Source: Streptomyces sp. Edi2
GTDB lineage: Bacteria > Actinomycetota > Actinomycetes > Streptomycetales > Streptomycetaceae
Assembly (NCBI RefSeq): GCF_040253635.1
Contig: NZ_JBEJGX010000003.1
Span: 4,675,501-4,739,500 of the forward strand
Direction: 5' to 3'
DNA: 64,000 nucleotides
Positions 34,381 through 42,128 of the stretch are shown one piece after another. Positions within the stretch are counted from its first letter, which is position 1. Each line of letters starts with the position of its first letter. The notes below the pieces were generated by a model. The model ran no database searches, had not been told where the DNA came from, and saw nothing but the letters and a program-made list of their open reading frames with translations. The position numbers and the translations under genes are program-made.

Positions 34381-35073
34381 TCAGTCGTCGTGGCCGTCGT
34401 GGCCGTCGTGGCCGTTGTTGTCGTCCTGGTCGACGTGCTGGTCCAGGACCTTGCCGCCGGCCGCGTCGATGGTGACGTCGTGGCTTTTGTGGTCCTTGCC
34501 GAGGACATCGACCTCCCAGACGGTGGAACCGTTGCGGTCGTTGTCGTCGAGGCTGTAGGAGACGACGGTGCCGGGGACGGCCTTCAGGGCCTTGTCGGTG
34601 GCCTTTTCGTGGCCGATCTTGTCGGACTTGACCAGGGCCTGGGTTTCGGCGGCGTCCTGGGCGGCGTCGTCGTCGCGGTCGGTGTGCTTGTTGAGGACCT
34701 TGCCGTTGCCGGCGTCGATGGTGACGTCGTGGTTCTTGTGGTCCTTGCCGAGGACGTCGACCTCCCAGATGAGGGAGCCGTTGCGGTCTGCGTTGTCGAG
34801 TTCGGCGGAGGTCGCGGTGCCGGGGACGGCCTGGAGAGCCTTGGCGGTGGCCTCGGACTGGCTGATCTTGTCGGCCTTGACCTGCGCGCGGTCCTTGGCG
34901 GTGTCGTCCAGGTGGCGCTCGTTCTGGGCGAGCTGGACGGAGGACTGCGGGGCCGGGCCCTCGTTGTCCGCGAAGGCGGTCGCGGCACCCGTGCTGCCGA
35001 TCAGTGCGACGGCGGCGGCCGTGGCGAGGACGACGGCGCGGGGGGTGAGCGTGCGCTTGGCGGTGGCCTTCAT
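34381..35073 (-). CDS. Secreted protein with two PepSY domains
   Basis: 230 residues. Signal peptide (RAVVLATAAAVALIGSTGAATAFA), then two near-identical PepSY repeats: ATAKALQAVPGTATSAELDN...WEVDVLGKDHKNHDVTIDA and ATDKALKAVPGTVVSYSLDD...WEVDVLGKDHKSHDVTIDA. The C-terminus is His/Asp-rich (NNGHDGHDGHDD) and may bind metal. ATG 35073 follows GGAGGAAC. PepSY domains are linked to protease inhibition or are found near two-component systems, neither of which adjoins here. Internal repeats show a recent domain duplication. Confidence 0.85.
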   Translation of the reverse strand: MKATAKRTLTPRAVVLATAAAVALIGSTGAATAFADNEGPAPQSSVQLAQNERHLDDTAKDRAQVKADKISQSEATAKALQAVPGTATSAELDNADRNGSLIWEVDVLGKDHKNHDVTIDAGNGKVLNKHTDRDDDAAQDAAETQALVKSDKIGHEKATDKALKAVPGTVVSYSLDDNDRNGSTVWEVDVLGKDHKSHDVTIDAAGGKVLDQHVDQDDNNGHDGHDGHDD

Positions 35074-35375
35074 GGGGACGTTCCTCCGGATGGTGTCGCG
35101 TCTGTTCCGTCGGCGGGCCCTGTTGCGCCCTTCCGACATTCATCACGGTGCCGAACCGAACCTGAACGCAGCCTGAAGTCCTGAAGCGCCCTGCAGGTTC
35201 CGGTCCCGGAACGGGCGAGGGGGCCATGGGGAGCTGTCTGCTGCCGCGATGTGGCCGAGCCCGTCATGGGCGCTCCGCTCACTGACCCAACGTCGCGGCC
35301 CCAACCCAGGCAGGGCGCCGGCCAATGCCCCGCAATCGAGAATCGACCTTACGCGGCCGCCCTTACGCTGAGGCC
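35074..35375. other. Intergenic stretch, no gene seen
   Basis: 302 nt between the divergent PepSY gene and the next small gene. No ORF or strong hairpin recognised. Confidence 0.5.
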
Positions 35376-35636
35376 ATGGTCAGGGAAGAACCGCACGTCG
35401 TTTGGTCGTTGGACGGTTTCAGCAAGCAGGACGAGTTCTTGCGTATGCAGCGCGCCATCAGCCGGGAGCAGACCATCAAGCTTCGCGAGGTGATCAGCCC
35501 GGATGCCGACGACCCCTGGATGACCTACTGCTACGACGTACCTCTCGATGCCTGGACCGCAGTGGAAGAGATCCTGCAATGCGGCCCGCTTGATCCATGC
35601 CTTGATTACCAGATCTCTGCCGGCGCCGGCGATTGA
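35376..35636 (+). CDS. Small hypothetical protein
   Basis: 86 residues from ATG 35376 (weak GAGG just upstream). Acidic, soluble; PWMTYCYDVPLDAWTAVEEIL and the ending CGPLDPCLDYQIS are its most distinct parts. It may belong to the small DUF7683-type or immunity-like proteins found near toxin loci, but this is a weak resemblance. Separate from the cold-shock-like gene by 125 nt. Confidence 0.55.
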   Translation: MVREEPHVVWSLDGFSKQDEFLRMQRAISREQTIKLREVISPDADDPWMTYCYDVPLDAWTAVEEILQCGPLDPCLDYQISAGAGD

Positions 35637-35761
35637 TCGACGGATTTCAGTGGTCACCGTGCCCTGCCGTGCACGAACTACCGGGAAACGACGGGGAGTA
35701 CCGCACGATCACGGTGCACGGAGCGTGCACCGGTGCCGATGGACTCCGTAGGGTTTCGACC

Positions 35762-35986
35762 ATGGTGACTGCGACTGTTCGCGAGTGGCGTGACGAGGAA
35801 GGCTGGGGCGTGCTCGACTCCTCTGAGACACCCGGCGGCTGCTTTGGGCACTTCTCCGACATCCAGATGGCCGGCTTCCGCACGCTGACGCCCGGACAAC
35901 AAGTCGACCTCACTTGGGAAGCCCCCGGCTTCAAGCAGGATGGGTACGACTACCGCGCGCTGGCCATCGTGCCTCGGCTGGCCTGA
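35762..35986 (+). CDS. Cold-shock-domain-like protein
   Basis: 74 residues. VTATVREWRDEEGWGVLDS and GGCFGHFSDIQMAGFRTLTPGQQVDLTWE follow the CSD OB-fold, with RNP1-like EGWGVL and RNP2-like CFGHFSDI, though diverged from CspA (no KGFGFI). Likely binds single-stranded nucleic acid. ATG 35762; ribosome site weak. Length is normal for the family. Confidence 0.72.
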   Translation: MVTATVREWRDEEGWGVLDSSETPGGCFGHFSDIQMAGFRTLTPGQQVDLTWEAPGFKQDGYDYRALAIVPRLA

Positions 35987-36331
35987 CATCTGCACCTGAT
36001 CTCTGCACCTGATCTCTGCACCTGACGCCAACGGCGGGGCATGTCCACGCTCCTCCGCAGCCCGCTGGGACCTCGCGTCCTGCACCGTCGAATGCAGCGG
36101 CGCTTAGTTGATCGAACTTCTCAAGTGGTGCGCACCGCACCAGCTGGGGCTCACTCAGGCTGGGCGGGTTGTCAGGTAGGCGTCGTTCAGGACGTGTGCG
36201 ATGGGTCAGGCCCTGAAGCCTGCAACCCGGTTGCTCGGCGGATCGCCGTATGGTGAAGATCGTTTGCGTGACGACGACTCCGCACAGCAGGCGGCCCGGA
36301 AGAGGCGCCTCTTCCTCATGAAGGAGCTTCG
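35987..36331. other. Intergenic stretch with short tandem repeat
   Basis: 345 nt. The start holds three copies of a 13-bp unit ending CTGCACCTG (about 35988-36025). GGTGCGCACC (palindrome) occurs near 36126. No gene recognised. Confidence 0.55.
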
Positions 36332-36640
36332 ATGAGCGATAGGAACACCCCCTCACCTGTGGGCCCCAGGACTCCGGAGGAGGCCGTGGAGATGGCTCGC
36401 CCCCACTACGGCTGGCGTCGGCCCGACGGCAGTGCCGGGCAGCTGATCGCCCGGGAATTCAGCCACGGGTACATCATCCTGCCGGACCAGTTCCCGCCTG
36501 CCGCCTCGCCGTCGCAGCCGCCGCCCGCGGTGGGATGCGCTGTCATCGACAAGGAGGACGGGAGGATCACACACCTCCCGTACATGGGAGTGGAGGGAAC
36601 CGCCCAGTTCTACCTGCAGCAGCGCGGACCACGGGGCTGA
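36332..36640 (+). CDS. Imm35-like small protein
   Basis: 102 residues. TPEEAVEMARPHYGWRR at the start and the C-terminal VGCAVIDKEDGRITHLP...EGTAQFYLQQ resemble immunity-protein family Imm35/YrhB, in which a conserved Gly-x-x-V-I-D strand is followed by a Tyr-rich end. ATG 36332 has AAGGAG 5 nt upstream. No toxin gene is beside it, so it would be an orphan; assignment tentative. Confidence 0.5.
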   Translation: MSDRNTPSPVGPRTPEEAVEMARPHYGWRRPDGSAGQLIAREFSHGYIILPDQFPPAASPSQPPPAVGCAVIDKEDGRITHLPYMGVEGTAQFYLQQRGPRG

Positions 36641-36682
36641 CGAACCGGGTGGAGCGAGCTCGCCACCCAGGAAAGAAGATTG

Positions 36683-36883
36683 ATGAAGAAGCCTCTGAGG
36701 CCGGCCGTGCTCGTGGGTGACGATGTCGCCCTGGCATTCGCTTCCGTCGCAGTCTCCGCACCGATGGCCTCAGCTGTCGGCTCGTCGGCCTGTACAAGTG
36801 AAGAAGCAGGGGAAAGCCGCCCCATGGTTTCAGCCAGCGGACAAGACGATCTGACGTCTAGCGCTATGGGGGCTTGTCGGTGA
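36683..36883 (+). CDS. Small possibly exported protein
   Basis: 66 residues. KKPLRPAVLVGDDVALAFASVAVSAPMASA could be a weak signal peptide. ATG 36683 has AGGAAAG upstream. The stop TGA overlaps the GTG of the following lipoprotein gene by 4 nt, which supports that it is translated. No family recognised. Confidence 0.5.
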   Translation: MKKPLRPAVLVGDDVALAFASVAVSAPMASAVGSSACTSEEAGESRPMVSASGQDDLTSSAMGACR

Positions 36884-37488
36884 GGCGTCCGATCCAACAT
36901 GCGGTCGTCGGGGCTGCTCTGGTGCTTGCGTGCGTTGCGTGTGCATCGGGGGAGGGCGAAGGCAAGCGTTCCGACCTTCCCTCGTCCGCCTCGGTCGAAC
37001 CTTCGCGGCTATTGCGGCTTCCGGTGGTTGATCTGCCGGACGATCCGCTATCCGAGCAGGACGGATTGAACGGACCGGAGAAGCGGAGGGTGATCGGGGA
37101 AGTCCGCAATGGGGCCGACCGGATCATCGTTTACGTCACGGGGCAGAAATGCGGTCTGGCGACGACTCGTGAGGGCGACCAGGAGAATCTTTCCCTTCAC
37201 GTGCTTGGCGCTTGGCCGGAAGATGGTACTCAAGGTGCTGTCGCCCTTCCCTACGGTCCCTACTCGCATACGTCGGCTAATGGGTCGGGCGGCACCTGGG
37301 CATCTCTTTCCTGTGGGAAGGATGCAATGGTGGTGAAGTTCTCCTCCCCGAACGTATCCAAGACTTTGAAACATCGGGGTTCGCTTGATGTCGTCAAGTC
37401 GGCGAGCGCGGAGCGTTCTGTGTCCATTGTCGTAGGGACGGGAGCGATCAGGGAGAGGGTCAGGGCTGCTCTGCAGGACCATTCCTGA
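36880..37488 (+). CDS. Hypothetical lipoprotein
   Basis: 202 residues. Lipobox LACVACAS in the first 25 residues. The mature part has two Cys (GQKCGLAT, ASLSCGKD) and alternating polar/hydrophobic strands (RIIVYVTGQ, MVVKFSSP, RSVSIVVGTG), suggesting a beta domain. GTG 36880 overlaps the preceding stop (GTGA) and has GGGGG 7 nt upstream. Function unknown. Confidence 0.7.
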   Translation: MRRPIQHAVVGAALVLACVACASGEGEGKRSDLPSSASVEPSRLLRLPVVDLPDDPLSEQDGLNGPEKRRVIGEVRNGADRIIVYVTGQKCGLATTREGDQENLSLHVLGAWPEDGTQGAVALPYGPYSHTSANGSGGTWASLSCGKDAMVVKFSSPNVSKTLKHRGSLDVVKSASAERSVSIVVGTGAIRERVRAALQDHS

Positions 37489-37593
37489 GTCGGCGGATAC
37501 TCGGTGGACGCCGCCTGCTTCCCCTGGCCGGCTCATGCGCGCGACTTCGGTCGTAGGATCGAGGGGAGCACCGTCTTTCCCGGGAACCTTTCG

Positions 37594-38004
37594 ATGTCTG
37601 ATCCGCTGCCTCGCTCGCTTGATCAACGGCTGGACGCCCTTGCGCGGCATCCGTTTCGTGCGAAGTTTCATCTGCGCGGTCGCGAGCGGGCCACTGCCGA
37701 GTTGAGCGGACCGTCCACGATGCGGTGGCACGCCTACGACCTCATTGCCAAGCGGCTGGCGCCGGCCGAGCCGTACAAGGACGGCAAGCAGACCCCTTAC
37801 CGCGGCCACCCGGTATTCGTCGCTCAACATGCGACTGCGACGTGTTGTCGTAGTTGCCTCCAGCGCTGGCACCAGATTCCCAAGGGACGGGAGCTGAGTC
37901 GCTCGGAGCGTGCGTATGTGGTGGGCGTGATCTGTCGCTGGATCGAGCGCGAGGTGGCGGGCGAGGGCTCCTCGGGGGCGGCGATTCCTGACGGTCATTC
38001 CTGA
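37594..38004 (+). CDS. DUF4186 family protein
   Basis: 136 residues. RRHPFRAKFHLRGRERATAE-type start, KRLAPAEPYKDGKQTPYRGHPVFVA and QHATATCCRSCLQRWHQIPKG are the DUF4186 family hallmarks; the CCRSC and surrounding His look like a metal site. ATG 37594 is preferred over the 37504 start because the family begins here. Function unknown. Confidence 0.82.
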   Translation: MSDPLPRSLDQRLDALARHPFRAKFHLRGRERATAELSGPSTMRWHAYDLIAKRLAPAEPYKDGKQTPYRGHPVFVAQHATATCCRSCLQRWHQIPKGRELSRSERAYVVGVICRWIEREVAGEGSSGAAIPDGHS

Positions 38005-38013
38005 CGCACTGCT

Positions 38014-38045
38014 GGTGCATTCCCGGTGCATTCCCGGTGCATTCC
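38014..38045. repeat. 11-bp tandem repeat, three copies
   Basis: GGTGCATTCCC repeats from 38014 to 38045, 10 nt after the DUF4186 stop. Confidence 0.8.
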
Positions 38046-38144
38046 TGAATTCCTTCTGATGCTGATGGTCTCCTCTCGGAAGTGGGGGAATGGCGAAAAT
38101 TTGGCGGTAGGGGTTTTCTCGTGCCGTAGAGTGGTGGCGGGGAA

Positions 38145-38702
38145 TTGGATTTGACTGTCGTTGAGATGTGGGAAGTGGGCAGAGTCGCCGTGGGTGCGCG
38201 TAGGGCGGGGGCGGTAGGTGGGGTGGGGCCGGGGCACGTGGTGATCCGGCGGGCCGAGGAGCGGGATGCGGGGCGGCTCACGCGGCTGGTGCGGAGATCT
38301 CGGGCCTATGAGGGGCGCTATTCCGCGATGGTCGAGGGGTATCGCGTGGGGCCCGATTACCTCGTGGCGCATCGGGTCTTTGTTGCCGTGGAGGAGTTGG
38401 CCGGTGAGGAGGGCGGCGGTGAGCGGGTGCTGGGGTTCTATTCGCTGATGGTGGAGCCGGCCGAGCTGGACTTGATGTTTGTGTCGGACCAGGCGCAGGG
38501 GTACGGAATCGGGCGCCGGCTGGTGGAGCACATGCGGGGGGAGGCGCGGAGCGCAGGGCTCGGCAAGGTGCGGGTGGTTTCGCATCCGCCTGCCGAGGGC
38601 TTTTATCGCAGTGTGGGTGCCAGGTTGGTCGGAACGGTGCCCGCGAATCCGCCGGCGGTGAGGTGGGATCGGCCGGAGTTCGAATTCGTGGTGGTCGATT
38701 AG
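38145..38702 (+). CDS. GNAT family N-acetyltransferase
   Basis: Up to 185 residues. The acetyl-CoA-binding motif A is clear: LDLMFVSDQAQGYGIGRRLVEHMRGEARSAGLGKVRV. VIRRAEERDAGRLTRLV is the typical N-terminal strand-helix and GFYRSVGARLVG the C-terminal motif. Start uncertain: TTG 38145, ATG 38166 and two GTGs (38175, 38190) all lack a good ribosome site. Substrate unknown. Confidence 0.85.
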   Translation: MDLTVVEMWEVGRVAVGARRAGAVGGVGPGHVVIRRAEERDAGRLTRLVRRSRAYEGRYSAMVEGYRVGPDYLVAHRVFVAVEELAGEEGGGERVLGFYSLMVEPAELDLMFVSDQAQGYGIGRRLVEHMRGEARSAGLGKVRVVSHPPAEGFYRSVGARLVGTVPANPPAVRWDRPEFEFVVVD

Positions 38703-38812
38703 GAGGAGAAGGCGGGGAGGGGAAGGGGGAGGGGGAGGGGGCGAGGAAGCGGGCGTCGGGCCGGGGGAGTAAATCGGTGGCCAGGCGGTTTCCTTGCAGC
38801 GAGTGTGGAGGG

Positions 38813-39571
38813 ATGACGCGATCTTTTGAGGAGCTGGTGGCCGAAGCCGATGCCGTATCGGTTGAGGGGTGGGATTTCTCGTGGCTGGCGGGGCGGGCCA
38901 CGGAGGAGCGGCCCTCGTGGGGCTATCAGCGGGCGATGAGCGAGCGGTTGGCGCGGGCGTCGGCGGCGCTGGACATCCAGACGGGCGGCGGGGAAGTGCT
39001 CGCCGGGGCGGCGAAGCTACCGCCGGTGATGGTGGCGACGGAGTCCTGGCCACCGAATGTCGCCAAGGCCACGGAGCTGTTGCATCCGCTCGGCGGGGTC
39101 GTGGTGGCCGACGCGGATGAGCCGCCGCTGCCGTTCGCTGATGCGGCCTTCGACCTGGTGACGAGTCGCCATCCGGTGACCGTGTGGTGGGAGGAGGTCG
39201 CCCGCGTGCTGCGGCCCGGGGGTACGTACTTCTCCCAACAGGTCGGACCGGCGAGCGTGTTCGAGCTGGTCGAGTACTTTCTGGGGCCACAGCCGGAGCA
39301 CGTCCGGCGGGCCCGGCACCCCGAGGATGCGCGCCGGGCGGCGGAGTCGGCCGGCCTGGAAGTGGTCGATCTGCGTGCGGAGTCGCTGCGGACCGAGTTC
39401 TTCGACATCGGGGCGGTCATCTACTTCTTGCGCAAGGTGGTGTGGATGGTCCCCGGGTTCACTGTGGCGCAATACCGGGAGCGCTTGCGGGAGTTGGATC
39501 AGGTGATCCGTGCGGAGGGGGCGTTCGTGGCGCATACGACCCGGTTTTTGATTGAGGCGCGTCTGGGCTGA
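38813..39571 (+). CDS. Class I SAM-dependent methyltransferase
   Basis: 252 residues. Methyltransf_11-like pattern: a strand near VVVADADEPPLPFADAAFDLVTSRHPV (motifs II and III), VARVLRPGGTYFSQQVG (post-III). The glycine-rich motif I is unusually poor (VMVATESWPPNVAKATELL), so SAM binding may be atypical. The end is predicted helical. ATG 38813 has GGAGGG directly upstream. A polypurine tract (38703-38760) precedes it. Confidence 0.78.
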   Translation: MTRSFEELVAEADAVSVEGWDFSWLAGRATEERPSWGYQRAMSERLARASAALDIQTGGGEVLAGAAKLPPVMVATESWPPNVAKATELLHPLGGVVVADADEPPLPFADAAFDLVTSRHPVTVWWEEVARVLRPGGTYFSQQVGPASVFELVEYFLGPQPEHVRRARHPEDARRAAESAGLEVVDLRAESLRTEFFDIGAVIYFLRKVVWMVPGFTVAQYRERLRELDQVIRAEGAFVAHTTRFLIEARLG

Positions 39572-39736
39572 TTGTGCGTTTTTCCCTCCCTCTGCCTCTG
39601 CCCCCTCCCCATCCCCCTTCCTCTTCCCTTCCTCTATCGCCCCTCCGCCGTTTTTCCCTAAGGGCTCCCGTGCTTGCTTCCCCTACGGGTTCCTGCGGCC
39701 GGCTTCCCCTACGGGTGCTGGGCCCCGCTTCTTCCC
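39572..39736. repeat. Pyrimidine tract and CCCTACGGG repeats between convergent genes
   Basis: A C/T-rich tract (about 39580-39645) is followed by four short palindrome-like units: TTCCCTAAGGG (39654), then TTCCCCTACGGG at 39678, 39704 and 39732, spaced 24, 26 and 28 nt. The units could act as tandem weak terminators for both genes. Confidence 0.65.
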
Positions 39737-41029
39737 CTACGGGATCCCGCGCTCGGCTCTCCCCTGGCGCTCGCCGCCCACCTGCCGGTGGCGGGCCGCC
39801 GAGGCGATTGTGGCGCGTGCCTCCTGTGCTGACAGGCCGGTGTGGCGGGCGGCTTCCATCAGTCGGGCGCTGAGTTCCTGGCCGAGGCCGGACTCGTCGG
39901 CGCGGCAGGCGGCCCAGAAGAGGCGGGCATTGCGCTGGCCGGCGGGGGAGGCGCGGACGAAGCGTACGAGCGCCGCGGCGTGCTGGGGCGGGACGCCGGG
40001 CGGGGGCTCGCGGCGGGCGGACGGGGGCGGAGCCGTGAGGAGTGCGAGCAGGGCGTCCGGTACGGGGGCGGGTCGCTGCGGTGCGTCCGGCGCCAGGGCG
40101 TAGTGCCCGTGGACGGTGAGCGAGCCGGGGCCCACGAGATAGCCGCCCGCGCCGCGAATATCGATGCCGGGCGCGAGCCGGCCGGCCGAATTCGCGATGA
40201 CGGGGGATGGCGGGCCGGTGAGCCAGAGGTGGCGGCCGCCGCTGGGGGTGAGCACCGTGACCGTGGGCGGGATCGGGAAGCCGTGCTGTTCGGCGAGGAA
40301 GCGGAGGGCGGTCAGGCCGTCGGCGCCGTGTTTGGTGTCGAGGTCGATGCCGATGAGGTGGTGCGGGGGCCGTCCGCAGGCGAGGCCGTAACCGGTGGCC
40401 CAAGGGGCGGCGGCGAACATACGGCGGACGGTGAGCGGGTCGGTGCTCGCGTCGTGCACACCGTGCCCGAGCCGGCCGCACTCGCCGCGGCAGGGCGGGA
40501 CCTCGGGATGCCCGCGGTGTGGTGACCGGAGGGCCGGAAGTTTGTTGCGGGTCAGTGGGAAGACCGGGTAGCCGCGTTCGGCGGCAAGGAGGGCGTGGTC
40601 GAGCGCCGCGGCGCGCGGATCCGTGGGGTCAGTGGCTGGGGTGGGTCTGGTGGCTCCGGTGGGTCGGGTGGATTCGGTGGGGCGGAGGGCGAGGTGCGGC
40701 GGCTCGGGTCGGTCCTCTGGTGACGCCTCGGGGTGGTTCCCCGGCGGCACCTCGGGTCGGTCCTCCGTCGGCCGGCCGGGGCGGCCCTCCACCGGCGGGC
40801 CGGTCGGCCTCTCGGTATTCGGTGTGCCGACCGGTGTGTCGGCGTTCGGTGGCTCGGTCGGAGTGCCGGTGTTTGGCGTGCGGTCCGGTGTCCCGGCGTA
40901 CGGCGGCCCGGCGGGTGTCCCGGCGGGTGTCCCGGCGGGTGTGCAGGCCGGTGTTCCGGGGGCTGGTGAGGCGGCCGGTCTGCCGGTCGGGGTTCCGGTG
41001 GGGCGTCCATGGCGGCGGTGCAAGGCCAT
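39737..41029 (-). CDS. Bifunctional DNA primase/polymerase with Thr/Pro-repeat N-terminus
   Basis: 430 residues. Residues about 15-135 are a Thr/Pro/Gly-rich region with degenerate GTPxGTP repeats. The prim-pol domain follows: AAERGYPVFPLTRNKLPAL, Cys/His segment (PPCRGECGRLGHGVHDAS), catalytic LIGIDLDTKHGADG with intact Asp pair, and SGGRHLWL. The end (RNARLFWAACRADESG) is the usual helical region. ATG 41029 lacks a clear ribosome site, so the real start may differ. No replication partner genes adjoin; it looks like a chromosomal orphan. Confidence 0.82.
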   Translation of the reverse strand: MALHRRHGRPTGTPTGRPAASPAPGTPACTPAGTPAGTPAGPPYAGTPDRTPNTGTPTEPPNADTPVGTPNTERPTGPPVEGRPGRPTEDRPEVPPGNHPEASPEDRPEPPHLALRPTESTRPTGATRPTPATDPTDPRAAALDHALLAAERGYPVFPLTRNKLPALRSPHRGHPEVPPCRGECGRLGHGVHDASTDPLTVRRMFAAAPWATGYGLACGRPPHHLIGIDLDTKHGADGLTALRFLAEQHGFPIPPTVTVLTPSGGRHLWLTGPPSPVIANSAGRLAPGIDIRGAGGYLVGPGSLTVHGHYALAPDAPQRPAPVPDALLALLTAPPPSARREPPPGVPPQHAAALVRFVRASPAGQRNARLFWAACRADESGLGQELSARLMEAARHTGLSAQEARATIASAARHRQVGGERQGRAERGIP

Positions 41030-41596
41030 GGATCTATTTTCGTACGAATGTTCGATGAAGGGAAGGGGGGCGCGTGTGAACCGGCCCGTGCGCCGGTTGT
41101 GGCGGCCGGGCGTGCGGGGCGCGCGGACGCGTGGAGGGCGGGTCGTGGTGGGGTGCGGTGCCGCCGAGAGGCTGCCGACGGGGAGGTCGTGTGGTGGCCG
41201 GGGTTTACCCGGGGTTCCTCATGCTTGCGAGGGAATCGGGTCTTCGTGGCGGGTCCGCCGGGGATTGATGGGCAAGCCTGAGTGCGCGACGTCGAAGTAA
41301 GCATCGTGGCGGTCGGCCAACTGCCCGGTGAACAAGCCGGAGTTCGAGTTCCACCGATCCAAGCAGGCGAGAAGCGCGAACGATCCAAGCAGCACAAGGG
41401 ATCCAAGCGGCACAAGGGATCCAAACAGTACATAGGAATCCAGCAGCCCAAGCGATCCACAAGCAGCCCGAACGATCCAAGTGATCCAAACGACCGAGCG
41501 ATCCGAGTGGTCCGCACGATCCAGGCAACCCGACCGATCCAAGCGATCAAAGCGACCCAAGTGATCCAGCAGTCGTGTTCCGTAGGAGGAAGAGAC
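41030..41596. other. Long leader region upstream of a secreted-protein gene
   Basis: 567 nt between divergent genes. The first 320 nt show nothing I recognise. The last 215 nt are a 9-bp repeat array (41356-41571). Confidence 0.6.
41356..41571. repeat. 9-bp repeat array, consensus GATCCAAGC
   Basis: Good matches to GATCCAAGC begin at 41356, 41382, 41400, 41418, 41436, 41454, 41474, 41483, 41500, 41518, 41536, 41545, 41554 and 41563, that is, mostly at 9- or 18-nt steps. The units between are diverged 9-mers such as AGCACAAGG. The array ends 26 nt before the ATG at 41597. All frames are open through it, an effect of the 9-nt period. Confidence 0.9.
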
Positions 41597-41902
41597 ATGG
41601 CAAGTACCCGTACCGCCCGCGTCATCGCCGTTGCTGCCGCACTGCCTTTCGCGGCCGCACTCTTCACGGGCGTGGCGCAGGCCGACAACGGCGGCTTTGC
41701 GACGGGTGGGTCGAGCTCGGCGGCGACGAGCCAGACGGGAACCGGTGTCGGGGGCAGTAACTTCGGTAACTCCACCACCGGTCAGCAGGTCGCCAACGGC
41801 GCCGGCGCCTCCAATCAGAACAACACCGCAAGCGTGAACGGCTCCGGCCCCACGCGTATCGACCAGACCAACGCCACCGTCAACTTCACCAACCTCTGGT
41901 GA
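41597..41902 (+). CDS. Small secreted Asn/Gly/Ser-rich protein
   Basis: 101 residues. Signal peptide (RVIAVAAALPFAAALFTGVAQA) and a mature chain rich in Asn, Gly, Ser, Thr (GGFATGGSSSAATSQTGTG, VANGAGASNQNNTASVNG), with no Cys. The alternating polar pattern and the Asn-rich end (QTNATVNFTNLW) suggest a beta-rich or self-assembling surface protein, but it lacks the chaplin signature. ATG 41597 follows AGGAGGAAG. The repeat array lies just upstream. Confidence 0.75.
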   Translation: MASTRTARVIAVAAALPFAAALFTGVAQADNGGFATGGSSSAATSQTGTGVGGSNFGNSTTGQQVANGAGASNQNNTASVNGSGPTRIDQTNATVNFTNLW

Positions 41903-42006
41903 CACGGCCCGCCGCAAGGGGAGGCGGCGGCTGACCGAGGGGTGATACGTCAGGGGCGGTACGGAGAGAATGGGGCTTCTCCGGGGTTCACGGCGCCGAC
42001 CTTGAC

Positions 42007-42047
42007 AGCGAGCGGGTTTCTGACGGACAGTCAGAAACCCGCTCGCT
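42007..42047. promoter_or_regulatory. Perfect 18-bp inverted repeat before igr-like operon
   Basis: AGCGAGCGGGTTTCTGAC (42007-42024) and its exact complement (42030-42047) flank GGACA. It lies 104 nt after the secreted-protein stop and 82 nt before the acyl-CoA dehydrogenase start. No T-run follows, so it may be an operator as well as a terminator. TTGACA occurs just before it (42002). Confidence 0.7.
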
Positions 42048-42128
42048 CGTTCGTGCGCCAAGACCCTGTGTTCGTCCGCCGGGGACCTGTGCACCGGACG
42101 TACGGCCACCAGAAGGGGAGCCGCCGAC

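Noticed and set aside
36126..36137. GGTGCGCACC outside the AICE as a further operator copy
   Set aside because: Only the inner 10 bp match, the flanks differ, and such GC palindromes are expected by chance in this genome.
41030..41778. Long ORFs on both strands through the 9-bp repeat array
   Set aside because: A 9-nt period keeps every frame open; no start with a ribosome site and no stable domain.
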